NCBI RefSeq assembly: GCF_050948175.1
Contig: NC_135209.1
Location: 5,022,001-5,086,000 of the forward strand
Source: Xylocopa sonorina
Taxonomy: Eukaryota > Arthropoda > Insecta > Hymenoptera > Apidae
Direction: 5' to 3'
DNA: 64,000 nt
Shown here: positions 49,285-62,681 of the stretch, in pieces
Layout of the letters: each line of letters begins with the position of its first letter
How positions within the stretch are numbered: the first letter of the stretch is position 1
Translations under genes and position numbers: made by a program
The notes under the pieces: generated by a model
What the model was told of the DNA's origin: nothing
The model's input: only the letters and a program-made list of their open reading frames with translations
Database searches by the model: none

Positions 49285-52200
49285 GAATTATACGCGCACG
49301 CGTCTCGAAGACGTGCCCGATGCGTCGCGCGAACCCACGAAGAAGCTGCTATCCGGGTTCAAAGTCAGGTGCTGATCGATCCTGAACGCAGCTCGCGCTA
49401 CAAAGCAGCACCGAGGCAGCAAGAATCCGTTCGAGCTGTGCAAGTTCGTTAATTAAGTTCCCGTGGCGGCTTTGATCGTCACGCGGCTTTAAGAAAGTTT
49501 ATTAATCGCGTTTGATAAGTGGTTGAAATTAGACGCTGGAGGATCGAAGAATCTCGAGTTCGAGCAGACGTCGCGCGGGGTGCTGACGCGATGGTACCAT
49601 CGAGTTCTTGTCGCCATCGCGCGCGATTGTCGATGGAGAACGGCGTCGCGAACCTTTGACGCCTTCGTCGATGAATGCGCTGGGTTGTTTCAAGTTGAAT
49701 CAATTAGATCGCGACGATCCTGTATCGTGGTTTGATGGATGGCCAGCGACGAGGTTTTAAAGAGTGTTTGGCTGGAATAAATTGCGAGGGTAATTTCGAG
49801 GCATAAAGATGTAAACGACAAAAATGACTTGTACGTGTGACAGATCTCGATTTATAATAGTCCCAGAAAATTTTACTGCCGTGTGAATTCATTTCCCGTG
49901 CGTTATTTATTTGCAACACAGAATACCGTCGCAATTCGTATTCTCTTTAATTCGATTACGTTGGAATTTGCATCTGATGAACGAAAAGTGACGAACCTCT
50001 CGCTCAAATTCGTAAATGAAATCCGTTGAGTTGTGATTATCTCGATCGCTTTGATCCTCGGAGTCACAGAGTCGAGGGTGATTACAGTGGAGAGCACGCG
50101 AGTAAGAGGAACCGCGTGAGCTTGAAATTTCACCAGTCCAGGCAGAGTTTCCCTAATTCGAGCAGGGAACGGGAAACCATCGACACAGGGAATATCATTC
50201 CGCGGCGCTGCCGGAAGTAGAGTTCCCGGCCTTTTGTTCCGTCGTGGGGAAGCAAGACGATACTCGTTGCCCGGAAACAAGAATTATTCACGTGTAAGCG
50301 TCGCGACGAGCAGGGAGCCGAGACAATCACGGGGGATCTTGGAGGCTGAAATTTCAGTGCCCGCGACCCGTGTGCATCTGTCGCTCGACGAGAGTTTTTA
50401 ATTGAATTCGCCAGCCGAGGGCTCCGCAAATAACGTGCCGCAGTTCCACGTGGAAACGTGTCCCAAGAGTGGAAGGGTTATCGCGAGACGCGGCGGAATT
50501 GCTTTGATGTAAATCCGACGGAATCTTACTTTAATTTAGTCGAGGTATTATACACGATTCGGCTACACTCTTTCCTTCTACTCTAAATCGAGTTCCTTTG
50601 AGAAGCACTCTTTAATTTCCTCGTGCGCGAGGATTGCTCGCGATTCTTGCCACGCGTCGATGGCCTCGCGATTCGTTGCGCGCAGAGACACACCCCATGG
50701 GCGATGGTAATCGAACGAAGATCTCGCGTGGAAATTTCGAGAACGCGCGCGACAACTTTGTTCCAGCGACGGAATGGGATCTGTTTCGAGCAGCTGGGAC
50801 GTGGTAACTCGTCAACGGGAACAGCCGCATTTGTTCCTGGCCGATTTCGAGCGTTTACCAGAAATTATGGCGAACTGGTACGTCGTCGTGAATAATTCAA
50901 TAGACCGTGCACTTCGCGTTAAATGCTGCTAATACACGGGAATTCGCGGGAACGCTAGGCGGGTGACGAAGTAACTGTTGCTTTTAACTCGACAGCCGTG
51001 CTGGCTGCAGAAATTTCCGCGCGTCCGTTCCCCGTGATTGAGATGTCTGCCGCGACACATCGACGCGTATCGAGCGTGCCTATGATTTGAAATGCGTTCC
51101 GCGTGAACGTAACGGAGGCGCGTTTAATGCCGCGCGGTTACTCGCGTCTGCGAATTCTGTTACTTTTTTTCGTTTTTACGCGCGCGTCATTAAATTCGCG
51201 CGGCAAGTGTTTGCAGAGAAAATTGAATTCGTCGAGTGGATCGATTGGAATATTTTATTTCCGCCTGGGAACTTCTCAAACGAATTTTTACACCGGCTAT
51301 CGAATTTTGATCCATCCGTAGGGCGTAAGCAAACTTGAGAATCGCGGAGAAAAGGTTCAACCGGATGGTAATTCAGGGAAGCTTGAATTAATTTTCGTTT
51401 TTCTATTACCAAGCGTATTTCTCTCCCTCTCTTTCTCTCTCTGTCGAATTCATGATCAACTTTCGCGGGGAAGCGTAACTGGAGCAGGTAAAATCGAGAA
51501 TACATTTGCATGCCTGCACGGCCTTCGAATGTCACGGGACCAGCTAAAAAAATTCCGGTTACCTCGATCGCTCTCGTATCGAGGATTTGTAATTAGTTTC
51601 TCCATTTCCCCCTTCCCCCGTTCTATTAATATTCGTAACTGTGCGGTAAACGAAACTGGATTTCACCAGCGTGGATGCAATCCCGCTCGAGAGAGAAGGA
51701 GAGAAATAAAAAGAATTACAGGATAACCGAATGGTTTTTACACGGATTGCCTCTAAAATCGCGCGGCAGCGACAGTATCGATCACGCGAGGCTACCATTT
51801 TTCGAATTACTGTTTAAAAAGCAATCTCGAGCGTTCGCCAGACAGGAGCGCCGCCTGGTTAAAGGGTAATGATTTCAGTAACTCCTTTAACGAGGCTTGT
51901 GTTTCTCCACGGAAGAGCTTCGAAGCTGGTATCTCGCTTAAATATCTCTCGCAAGGTCGCGTGCATTAATAAACGTCGCGGACGAAAGTACCGTCGAGGT
52001 AATTGTCGCTAAGGGAACAAACGAATTGCTTTACAGCGGCAGACCAACGTTTCGCGTGCAATTTCGTAACAGCCACCACGGCAATCTCGTTTTCCGTTTG
52101 TTCTTTGATTTTACTTCACGATTCTGACTCCGTCTGATCGAAGCTGTGGTTGGTAAAGCGGATGAAACTCGTGTCGCGAGGATAGTAACGCGATCTTAGT

Positions 52201-54741
52201 AATTACCGGTCTCGAAACGGGTTCTTCTCTGTCGCGGTTCAAATTAAGATCCGTCTCAGTCAGGCTGGTATCGAATTGGAGCTGCTCGTAATTATAACTG
52301 CCATCTTAGCAAAGAAAAAAGATGGACGACCGTTGGGCAATGGATTTTAATTAGCAATTCTCTGAAGCACGACGGAGCGTCGGTTCTGAGGAGTTTGACA
52401 AAGTTTAGGCAATATCGTTGGAAGCGTGTGCGTGCGCGTGCTTGAATGCGAGCAGCTGCTGAGCAAGTGCAGCTGCTTGAAACGCATTTTTTAAGAACCC
52501 GTGTTAAAGCACAGTGAGAGCCGAGTATATAATTAGAGGGCATTCTGAATGCAAAGGGCTGTTTAAATCAGTGAAACGTCCGCGCGTTTAAAAAGTGCAC
52601 TGTCTTTAATAATGTTTCCACGGTGAAAAATTTAGTACGCTTTCAACCTAACGACTTTATCGTATAATCTCAGGAAAGCGGCAGCCACTCCGCCTTGGAA
52701 TATTTGCACAACCGTACCGTACACCAAGGTTTCAATTCATATTTTAACCAGCCGCTATTCTTCCACGCTAAAAAATTGCCCGAATCGATGCGCTGACGCT
52801 CCTCCGCCGTTTACCCCGTTAGTCATTATTCGAAGAGTCCACTTCGCGAGCCTCGCGTTTCAAGCACGCGTCGTCCCTCTTTGTTAATAATTAATATTCC
52901 GCCCCAGAGGCTCGGCTCTCTTCAGTAATTTCCTTAAACGAACGCAAATATTTGCTCCATCCCTCTTGTCTTCTCGAAAACGTGGAAAAACTTGTTCCTT
53001 AAGAACCTATACGGAATCGCGAAAGTAGCAGAAGCTGCTGTTCGTGCGTTGGCGTTCTCAAAAAATTAATTAGAATTATTGGGACAAGTAGAACGACTAA
53101 GTTGGATGTGCGAACGTGCGACTCGATAAATCGTGGGGGTTCACAGATTGAATGGAAAATGTAATCGGACAATGCTTGAGATACAAATCTCGTGGACGTC
53201 GATACTCACTTCGAAGTTCAGTTTAACTGCAAAATATCGTTTTACGTCGCAGCGTTCCTCGTACTCCCTCGCTGAAAAATTGAATTTGCACATTCGCCTC
53301 TGGCATAAAAGGGGACGCGATGTATCCTGGCAATCAGCATGGAAATGCTGTAGGCTAACAGTGCTGTTTGAACTTCTTAAATTGTTAATCAAGTTTATTT
53401 TATAGAAACAGAAATGCGCAGCGTCGAACTGGTGCGCGACCAGTAAACGCTGGTACGAAAGGACACCGAAAGAGGTTTCGATAGATAAACGAATAGCGTG
53501 AAATTTCCAGTGCGTAGCTTTATTTAATAAATTCAAGACGATATTTTCATGTGTCACGGATCGGATAAAACGACGTATAAATTCGCGAGAGCGCGTAAAG
53601 GTATTATTAGATTGAATTTGTTGTTGCGGCACGTGTCGTTCGGCAATTTAATTTTGCCCGTCGCGAGGCGATTAATTCACCGCGAGAATTGTACAGAATT
53701 CGTAACGTAGGATTGTAACGCGATATATTAGGATTTAATCGGGAATTTTCCACCGCTCTTTTATCCGTTTTTGTTTTTTTTTTTTCTCGTACGCGAAACA
53801 TCGCGTTACAAATTCCGAATCACAATGGATCCACGTAATTTCCGCGTATCATTTCTTTGTTCGATGAAAATTGAATAACGCTGGGTACGTTGGTTGGCGG
53901 TGATTAATTAATATCGAACGTCATCAGCGAATACCTCCATCAACGAAATATGATTTTTCTTCTCGCGTGGAAAGGGTTATCTATACTCAAATAGAGCTGG
54001 CACACTCATGTTCTCGTACAGCTTTATTAAATCGTCGATTTTTGGGTACAAATAGAAAATTGAAATGCTCATTTATACGCGTATTTAATTGTTAACCATG
54101 CATTATTATCCTCGTGCAACTGGTTAATCAATAATTAATGTAAATGCGATATTTAACAAATGTCTCAGACGGGATATCCATAATACAATCCATACATATG
54201 ATATGCGTCACAAGACCACTCGTTCCGCTGTTTTTAATACAACCAAAATAACCGAGGGTTTAGAACGATAACGTGAAAGCGTCGTCAAGCATTTCCAAGA
54301 AAATGTTATTATCGACACGTCTCGAGAAAGCAAAGAAGATAACGCCAAGACGTCCTTATTGACTAGAGAGGCACAACAATTTCTTTGAGTCGTGACACGG
54401 AAGTCAGGTGGTTGAGGAAGGGGGGAAGTCGTTGGTACCGGCGCACGGGCTGTTAGTCTGCTGCGAAGTGGCGAACCGATAAGATGCGTCACTTTTGAGT
54501 CACGCAAGCTCGCTTATCACTACGTAGTACATAATATTACATCAAAATTATCATCCTCTGTGCTTTACTATTAATTAACAGGTACTTACTTCGCTATTTA
54601 TTCACCAAAAGCCATCAATATTCATTACTCCTGCCTAAAATTAACTTCTTATTCCTGGTATTCACCTTAGCAACAAATTTCGTTATTAATCTCGCACGTA
54701 CCTCTGGAAAACCCTTCTAACTCGCGTAAATTCTGTTTCAG

Positions 54742-54947
54742 AACCAGCAACAGACGATGAGGGGTCACGACAGGGCAAGGGACGCCCGGTCGGGCAGGAA
54801 ACCAGCACCGCGCCGCCATTGAGCCTTCGACTTCCTGAATGGAAGCAAGACGCGCGGCAGAAGCGTGGCAAGCGGACGTTGGACAGGTCGAAAGGGCTGG
54901 CTGGAGCTCATAACAAGCGTACCGGAAGCCTGGCGAACGGAAAAAAT
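54742..54947 (+). other. 5' untranslated part of the receptor exon
   Basis: The sequence TTCTGTTTCAG ends at 54741, a good splice acceptor, so transcription starts in an exon further upstream. From 54744 the receptor reading frame is open through this leader but contains no in-frame ATG before 54948, so I read it as untranslated. If an upstream exon supplied an in-frame ATG, the protein would gain a basic N-terminal extension ahead of the signal peptide, which is less likely. Confidence 0.6.
54757..54822 (+). promoter_or_regulatory. Short upstream ORF in the receptor leader
   Basis: An ATG at 54757 opens a 21-codon frame that ends at TGA 54820-54822, 125 bases before the receptor start codon and in a different frame. 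Its peptide is very basic (Arg and His rich). Upstream ORFs of this size often reduce translation of the main frame. Whether this one does so is inference, and it depends on the exon boundaries being right. Confidence 0.45.
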
Positions 54948-55268
54948 ATGACGAGGCTGGTGTTTGCGTTGGCGTTGCTTCTGTCAGTGGCTGGCAGCTT
55001 CGAAGGCAGCGAGGCGACGAGGACTGGCGGCATCACGAGGGGCGGCAGCGGCATCCAGATCGGCACCATCGATCGTGGATCGCACCAGAAAGGTAGCGGA
55101 CACCCTGGTGGACGTGGCAACTCGGGCGTGAGGCTTGGCGGGGCGAGATTTCCGAATTCTACGAGGCAGAGACCGTTCACTACGACCACTACCACCCCGT
55201 TACCACCGTCGTCCAAGTTCACCCAGGCGCCGCACTCTACCGACAACTACAACATTTCTGATCTGAAG
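54948..55268 (+). CDS. Nmdar2: NMDA-type glutamate receptor subunit 2, first coding exon
   Basis: This exon encodes the first 107 residues of a secreted or membrane protein. ATG 54948 lies in an A-rich context and is followed at once by a signal peptide (hydrophobic core LVFALALLLSVAG at residues 4-16; likely cleavage near residue 23). Residues 24-98 form a low-complexity spacer: Gly/Arg/Ser-rich, then a run of six Thr (78-83) and Pro. Possible N-glycosylation sites are N70 (NST) and N102 (NIS). The exon ends in phase 0 at CTGAAG before GTAAGC. The next exon continues in frame into the amino-terminal domain. The assignment to NMDA subunit 2 rests mainly on that exon. In known receptors of this family, subunit 2 pairs with subunit 1 to form Ca2+-permeable glutamate-gated channels at synapses. 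Guanylate-cyclase-type receptors share the same kind of ectodomain and are the main alternative. Confidence 0.68.
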
Positions 55269-58200
55269 GTAAGCCATCTGCTTCTGAAAGGATCGTGTTT
55301 TTGAGGTTGTTGGGCTTCGAGATTCGATGCTTAGAGTGCTGGATATATTTTCTGTAAATTTCGATGGAAATTGCGTTCAACTCTGTCTGTGCGACTGCTC
55401 TCCAGACGTTAATTTGAGGGATGATCTGCTAGGCGCGAAATGACGTACACGGTATGGTTACGAGATGCGATTTCAAGTTGGAATAACTACGAAGTTGAAA
55501 TTTTATTCACATCAGCCGCGAGTAGGGCCAGCAAAGGAAGTAGTTATAAAGCTTAGGCCGCTTTGAATCGAGGTGCCCTTAAGACGGTACTTTCTTAAGG
55601 GGAACCTCGTCAACCCTCGGAACATGGTTCTTTACTTCGAGTTGACGCACGATGACGACGCGTAGCTAAGCTTATGGACAAAGATAAACTTAATTTATAC
55701 AGTACATTATTCACCATCTCCGTGGAAAGGCAATTAAACTAAATCGCTTTTCATATTTATCTTGGCGATCGAGAACATACTGAAGTTTCAGCACGATAAA
55801 TATTTGGATAATCGTTGCGCTTCGAGTATCGATTTTATCTGCGTTCCGATTTTCGAATATCATTTTCTATACAATTTGTACGTAAATCGATCGATCTGCG
55901 TCGAACCATCTTGGTCAAGAGACTCGTGGTCCAAGATGATTAAAGCAAAAGCCACGCAGTAACATTTTTTTGCCATTAACAACAAAATCACATTATATAT
56001 TTAATTCTCGAGCGTCGCGACAAGCATTTCTTCCCTCCGTTCACAGTACAATCTTTTATTCAACAGGCGTTCCATATTTACCGTTCTCGCTCGTTATTGC
56101 GAGCCAGGCAAAATAGAATCCGCCGCATTAAGCATTCGCTTTTCATCTACTTACGCGTTCTTAATTCTCTGTATATCGCGGATGAACACTCGGGACAATC
56201 GAATTAGACGATCCTGTTCGCTCGTACGTTTCCGTTCATAATCTCATCCTGGCGAACAGTTTGAACAGCGTAATCAGGGCAACGGTTCTACGGTTAGAGT
56301 TCCCGCCCGAGGACGGATCTCCGCGCAGCTAAAAGCGGTTCCCCTTTGCCCTCTTTACCAGAACTTTCCAAACGACTTCGACCCCTTCTCCAAGAGGAAA
56401 CGATAAAAAATTCACCGTTTCCACGTACTCAGAAACGGATTCGTTGGCTATCCGGAATACGGCTTCTTGCTAGCCGAGGAACATCGATCTCGTTCAATAA
56501 ATAATCAAGCCTCCACTGAATTTCGTTCAATCGTGTAATCGGATTCTTTTGGCATATAAAACGTGCTTTAAGTAACAGCAATCTCCTTCAATTAATAAAT
56601 GAGGAATTCAGACATTCTCTACACGCACGAAACTCGCTAAACACAGTAAAATTAATTTATTAAAATTCACACACGTACTATTAATAGCGAATACTTTAAT
56701 GTGATGTGAGAAGGTCGCGGAATAAAAGGTGCATAAATTGCTCTCGCTCTGAACACGGTGATTCGTCGCAGAAATGAAATTCTACAAGACTAATCGTTGC
56801 CCGCTAATTGGACGGCAATGACAACTGGTTCGGCTAGATTTTTTTCTTCAATCCCTCCGCTCAAGTCCGTCAGCTGAAATATTATCCGCGGGGGTAATTA
56901 AGAAGTTCTTCAACGGAGCATAACTCGCAGGGTGGTAATCGCTTTAAACGCGCCGCGGACCAACCGGTCGTACTCCCTCGAGTAATTATTCCGTTCTTCC
57001 ACGCGGTCACCATTACTCCCCGCTACCAGCGCCGCGAACTGTCGCCTCTCGATCAACCGCCGCCATTTTGCGTATAATCGTCGTAATGGACGCCTTCGTC
57101 TGCGAGACTCGCGATCGACGTCGCGACCATCGTCGTTTCTGCCCACGCCTCGCTCTGACGCGTCATCTCCCACCTGAGACGCCGATTTTATACATGGAAA
57201 CAGTCTTAGCGAACAATCGAAGGGTTCTCAGCGAAAGTTTCGAGGGTATTTTCTCTGGAGCGCAGAGTGCTGAGCGATTCGGACGGGGAAATTTTCAGGG
57301 GGAAGAAAAATTCCATTTGTAGTCGCGGTTCTATTGGAATTTTTGAAATTCAAATCGCTGCTAGCGTACGCGCGTACCTTTTGGATTTCGAATACTCGTT
57401 TTATTCCAGTTAATTCGCATAAATTTCTGACTCAATTTTTAAAATAGACATTGGTCTTACTTTAAAGTTACTACATAAATTATTATATGGAACGTGAATT
57501 ATATATCGTACAAACAGACGTACGTAGAGTTGCAGCACATATGCTTGGAGCCGAGGAGCTTACAGCTAGCAGAATAGCTTCAGTGATAAGAGAGGAGCGA
57601 AATTGGGCGGTGGAAGAATTTCGCGAAAATCGGAAGGGCAGGGGAATTTTACGAAATGGACAGAAAGTGGAGATAGCTTAAATCGCAGAGTGTACGAAAT
57701 GAAGGAGGGAGGAAAAAGTGGCCTGCAGTGGAAGCACGGAGAAGAGAAAGAAATTGGAGGTCGAGGGTCGAAGGGGAACGAAGAAATAAAAATACTGCGA
57801 GGAGCAAGGGGAATGGGTAAAAAAAGAAGGAATTAAAATAGAGAGACACGAACGAATGAACAGCGAAGGTGGTACGATCCGTATAGGTGTTTTTAAACGA
57901 AAGAAAAGGGACAAAGGGACGTCCAATTTTTAAAGCATTAAGTTGAACTGCCGTGAAAATGGTAGCAATTATGGCCGTACGGTCCGCGAGTAACTGGGTC
58001 GCGACACCCAATTGCAAACGCCGGATGATTTACATTTCTAATTAACCATTTATTTCAGAGCGAAGAAGCGCGAAAAGAGAGGTTCTTCTTCGCGAAGAAC
58101 TGCCAAGTTTTCCAAACTTTGTCTCGATTATAGTTCAGCCGGCGCTTTCAGTTTGTTGAATGCGATTCAGTGAAAGGAATGGTCTGAATCGTACGGATTC

Positions 58201-59479
58201 GAAATCAAATCGAAGTATAATTCCCACGCGTTTCTAAACCGCCAAATAATATTTTCCCGCGTCATCGTATCAAATATTCAAATGTCATACGATTGCATTC
58301 AAATTTTCTTTCAACGCATCCGCAGCGTCTCATAAAATATTTCTCGACGTTGCTCGCTCTATTATCGCGTACGCTTTTAATTCGTCCGCTTTTCGCAACG
58401 AAACGTATCGATCCGCTGGCAAGCCTTTCCACGTTGAATAGAACGTTCCGTTTTTTCGGCTCGCCAGTATTTCTATTCTCGCGATGTCATCGAAATAAAC
58501 TTCCAAAATGCGCAATATCTCCCGTCGCGCGGTGCCACAAAAAAATAAATACGATGCTTAGCACTTTCAGTGCAAGTGACGCGAATTGCGCGCACACGCG
58601 CGCGATGGTATTCTATTTTACGACGCGTGTTCGCGTCACGGGTGCTTTTCAAAAAAAAATTGTGACAGCGAAGGAAAGGTCTTCGCGAGCAGAGCTTCAC
58701 TCCCCCGCGAGCTTTCGCTACGAATTACATATGTAAGAGGAATTTGAAACGCTTTAGACGTTCGTCCGCCTTTGCATTTAGAAAATTGCACGTATCAGCT
58801 GGGCTGATGCTCGATATTCGATTCTGAGCGCGTTACGACGCGGGGGCGAGCGATCTTATTTATTCTCCGTCCCGAGCAAGTAGATCGCGATAAATTCCAA
58901 TGCTTCTAAAGCGATCTCTGATCGGAAACAGAAGCGGGGACGGAGGAAAATTGATCAGGTGGTAAGCAGAAATGTAACTTACTGTCCATTCTCTGCCTAC
59001 GTACCATTCATCCGGCGCGATCGATTTGCGCAACAGGTGCTCGCTGATCCATTCTGCCCGTAACAAAGTGAACACTCTGGATGCACTTTTTCGCCCGTTT
59101 GAATACGTAATACTTTCCTATCGTATTGTGTAGCGCGTCTCGTCTTTAAGTAATAACACTGGAGATCGAATTGCTACTGACTATCCCGCAACCATCGCGG
59201 TGTTGCCTTAAAAATGACGTATCGTTGTTCATTTTCCAACTTAGAACTCTAAACTTCTTGGTACACGCGTGGTATTCGATGAATTCGTAGATAATTGCAA
59301 TCCAAAATGATTCTAATTTGGCGACGGTTCGAGGAAGGTGTCATTTTTTAGCAGGAACAAGTATCCTCTCGTACGTTGCGCGTTAAATTTTCGACACGAG
59401 CGATATTTAGCGTATCCCAATGGAACTGCATACTTTCCAGACGGTTAATTCCAGTTTTTCGCATTAACTCGTGTAACAG
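55269..59479 (+). other. Nmdar2: Intron between the two identified receptor exons
   Basis: The 4211-base intron starts GTAAGC and ends GTGTAACAG. Phase 0 on both sides keeps the frame. No exon-like or repeat feature inside it is convincing. A 64-codon frame at 57487 (helix-like, Arg/Glu rich) has no clear splice sites. Confidence 0.65.
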
Positions 59480-59651
59480 GTGGGCATGATGGTGCCGCAC
59501 AAGTCCTTTGGCGTGAGGGAGTACACGAAGGCGGTGACTTCGGCTGTTAACACCTTGCAGAAGAGCACGAGGGGCCCGAAATTGAAGCTGTTCCAGCGGT
59601 ACGATATTCACGTGAAGGTTTCCATGAAGTCGCTGACTCCGAGCCCCATTG
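59480..59651 (+). CDS. Nmdar2: NMDA-type glutamate receptor subunit 2, second coding exon (start of amino-terminal domain)
   Basis: A 172-nt exon between TGTAACAG and GTAAGT. It encodes 57 codons plus one base (phase 1 end), residues 108-164 of the protein. It opens with VGMMVPHKSFGVREYTKAV: a hydrophobic strand, a loop, then an amphipathic helix, as in the first strand and helix of LIVBP-like (ANF-receptor) domains. It ends KVSMKSLTPSPI, where the TPSP motif preceding the next helix is, from memory, typical of insect Nmdar2. The ligand-binding, pore and C-terminal regions must lie beyond 64000, so only the N-terminal tip is present. Codon use is GC-rich at third positions, unlike the flanking AT-rich intron, which supports a true exon. 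Confidence is high that it is an ectodomain exon and moderate for the exact subunit. Confidence 0.75.
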
Positions 59652-62600
59652 GTAAGTCAGCATTTTCCAAAACCCAATCCTTTCCTCGATAGCTGGTGGG
59701 TGATACTTAAACCAGCCTAGAAACCACTTTCGACACCTAACTTTAGACCCTGGCAATATCCTCAGAAACGTCTCCAGATGCGCTCCATATTTCAAACGTC
59801 CTTCTCGTTTCGCATTCTCTTCGTTCACGTATCATTTTTTAATTTTAATCGTCGAACCATCGTAAGTGTTCGCGATATCATTAATTTATCGGTGCTGGCA
59901 AGAGTGTCGCATCGAAACGGCAAGTTGAAATGAAACGAAGCCATCGCGACACCGTCGTTCAGCCACACTTCCGCGGGGATTCTCAAAACGCGCGGTATTT
60001 CACCGATTTATCGGCCGCGAGGGGCTCTCGAGACGGCAAACAGACGTCAGCCGCCAATCGGAAGCCATTGAATCTCAGTGACGCGCGAATAAAGCGGAAA
60101 TCCGGCTAGGCGGGCACGCGTGCGTTCCTCGTGACGAGGATACGTGACGTCAGAGGATGGAACAGCCGGAAGGACGATAAGGTATACGGGTTTAAGGGCG
60201 GGTTGGTAAGGGCTCGAGTTGTTTACGAGTCAGCCGTAAAGGCTGGCTGTAGCCAGCCTCCGCGCGAGCTTCCGGAGAACACCTGTGAACCATTCTGTTG
60301 CTGGCGATCGTTCGCTACGAGACGAGATAGAGCAGATCGAGTAAAAAATGAACCTTTCCGCGGCCACGATCGACGATCCTCGTGTCTCTCTCTTTCTTCT
60401 TCGTGTAATTAGGACGGGAAGAGGAAGGGCGCAGCGAGAAATAAGAGCAGTTGGAAAAGCTCGAGTCCCGCTCGTTTCATCGGCTCCTCCCCGTGTTCGA
60501 TCGATTCTAATCGTGGAATTAAATTTGAATAACGAACAGTTTACCCCCGTGGCGTTTAATTATGTACGAGGGGAGTCAGATTTTTGCGAATTTCTCACGC
60601 GTCCGAGATCTTTAATCGTGGTAATTGGACTCGAGTCCAGCGGAATCCTCGTGGAAATGGAACTACTGGAAGAGTTCGAAGGCAGTCCTTTCATTCGGTC
60701 CGCGATCCCCTCGTTACAGTCTATCCACGGGAATTTGAATAAATGGAGATTTGATCGCGAAGAAATGAAGCGAACGTTCCCCAGGGAAAATATACGCGGC
60801 TGCACGTGGAAAATATGGCGCGCGGTGTTTTGTAAATTCCACGCGCGTCGTTGAATTTTAAACGAAAATGCGACACCCCGTAATTACGTCTCACCGTAAA
60901 TTTCGCCCATCCAGTCCATGCAGTGCTTTCTCTCGACATTTTTCGCGTATCTTCCGGATAATTTCGGCTGCGTTCAAATTTCTATTACGCTCCTCTGTCG
61001 CGTCCCCTTTGTCAGACGCGGTTTCTTGAGGGATATCGCGCGACTTCCGGCGTCGAACGCAACACGTTCGGTGTTTTCGAGCATTTGGGGCGTGAAATCT
61101 GGGGAATGAAAAATCCTGCCACTGGTGCCACTAATTGAACGAACAGGGTCCCCCGCTCAGGCCAGGAAATTCAAGGCAAACAGAGACTTAAACGAATTTC
61201 GCGAGACCAGGGACGAATTCTTGTCGATGCAAATCTCTGGGTGACTTTCGACTTGAGCCGGCTTAAAGGGCCAACTCCGCGAAAACTTTTGTCTAGGCCG
61301 CTTTAAGTAAACACTTGGCAGCCGAACTCCCTGCGAAACCTTTAAGCTACTCGCTAAGAAAACGTTTTGTCCGTTCGGGGATTATTGCAAGCGGCTACTC
61401 GACCCTTCTATTTCTTTTTCAATTTTTAAGTATCGACCGATCCAGATTGAAATATTAATTCGACGATCCGTCATTCGCTGCTATCGCGGTCCACCATTTC
61501 CGGAAAATTATCCGACGATGAATGCGTTCATAAATCTGCCGCCGCGCGGCTTCTTTATCTTTTCAAATAGATTCACGTTTCATCGGCGTCGATTTTTCGA
61601 AGGAGCCTTCGAGAGCCCCGGCTAAGTAATCGACTGATTTATGAAACCCTGTCACGTGTGCACTCCTCTCCTTATTCCGTATCCGGCGGAAAAACTGAGC
61701 GTAGATAAGCTTCATCTGCGGTCTGATGTAGGATTTAGGGGATGAAATAGGATAGCGCGAAAGGAAGGTCAATGCGTGGTTCCCCGCACGCCTAGCACCC
61801 CGTCGAGACCCCTTCGTCCTCGAGAAGCCCAAGTCAAACATTTTTCTTCCTCTCAGCGTGTTTGCAAAAATTTGTTCACCGATCTATCATCGAGCGTGCT
61901 CTTCTAACAATATTTATAGCCATCGTCACCCGTGTCTCGGTACATTTCATTTTACACACTTTATCGATCCGCCCGCTTACGTATACAATATTATGCAAAA
62001 CGGATCGAGCTCGTCTTTTTTCCGGGAAAAAATATCCGCACGCGAGAGCCTCTCGAGAATACTTCGAGATCCACTTTGTCGCGTAGCGAACGAAGAAACG
62101 GATTCCATTTGGCTGAAGTGGTGCTAATTAATTTGCAGAAAAAAGTGGGGCTGAAATCAGCTGTGTTTCAACTGCGATTTAATTGCCGCTAACGAGGAGC
62201 CACCCTTTCGAACGCGCCCCGCTGGTGTACTTGCGCTGGCTAACTTCTGTCGCGCGTTAAAGCGAGAGCTCGCACAGTTGTTTGTTGGCTGAAAAGATTC
62301 GACGGTTCGACCGCGATATAACTATTTATCAGAGGTTCGCGTTGATCCCGCTTTCTTTGTTGCAGCCGCCCTTTTGTTTGTCGCCTCTGGCCCCGAGCGA
62401 AGTACTTCGCATTTCCAGTGACGAATGTGCGCGCAACACGCTCGCGATTCGTTCGCTTTCAGAGAGTTTCGCGTGAACGCGATGCTGTTGGGTATAGAAA
62501 ATCGCGCGGCTCGGATCGAGCGTTCTCCATTTTCGAGAGTGACCCTTAATTCCATTTTATCCGCGACGGTATTCGAAGATCGCTGACAGGTCGAGTGTAT

Positions 62601-62662
62601 TTTTCCTGGCTCTGTGAAGAGGAGTGATTTATACGGTTAACTTCTTGGTCGAGGCTTCCCTC

Positions 62663-62681
62663 TTTTTTTTTTTTTTTTTTT
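62663..62681 (+). repeat. T homopolymer
   Basis: Nineteen T in a row, within the receptor intron. A poly-A tail of a minus-strand retroposed copy would look like this, but no retroposed gene is recognisable next to it. Confidence 0.9.

Larger units (their letters stand above)
42971..54741. other. No supported gene; region upstream of the receptor exon
   Basis: Sequence immediately upstream of the first identified receptor exon. No exon is recognised. Because that exon starts at a splice acceptor, this stretch should be, at least in part, an intron of the same gene. It contains the palindrome at 47091-47110 and the hairpin pair at 49174-49284. Confidence 0.55.

Noticed and set aside
54908..55246. 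112-codon minus-strand frame opposite the receptor exon
   Set aside because: It is the antisense shadow of the Gly/Thr/Pro-rich coding exon; the sense strand has the signal peptide and good splice sites.
57487..57681. 64-codon frame rich in Arg, Glu and Ala within the receptor intron
   Set aside because: Looks helix-forming but has no convincing acceptor or donor, matches no family I know, and is not needed to keep the receptor frame.
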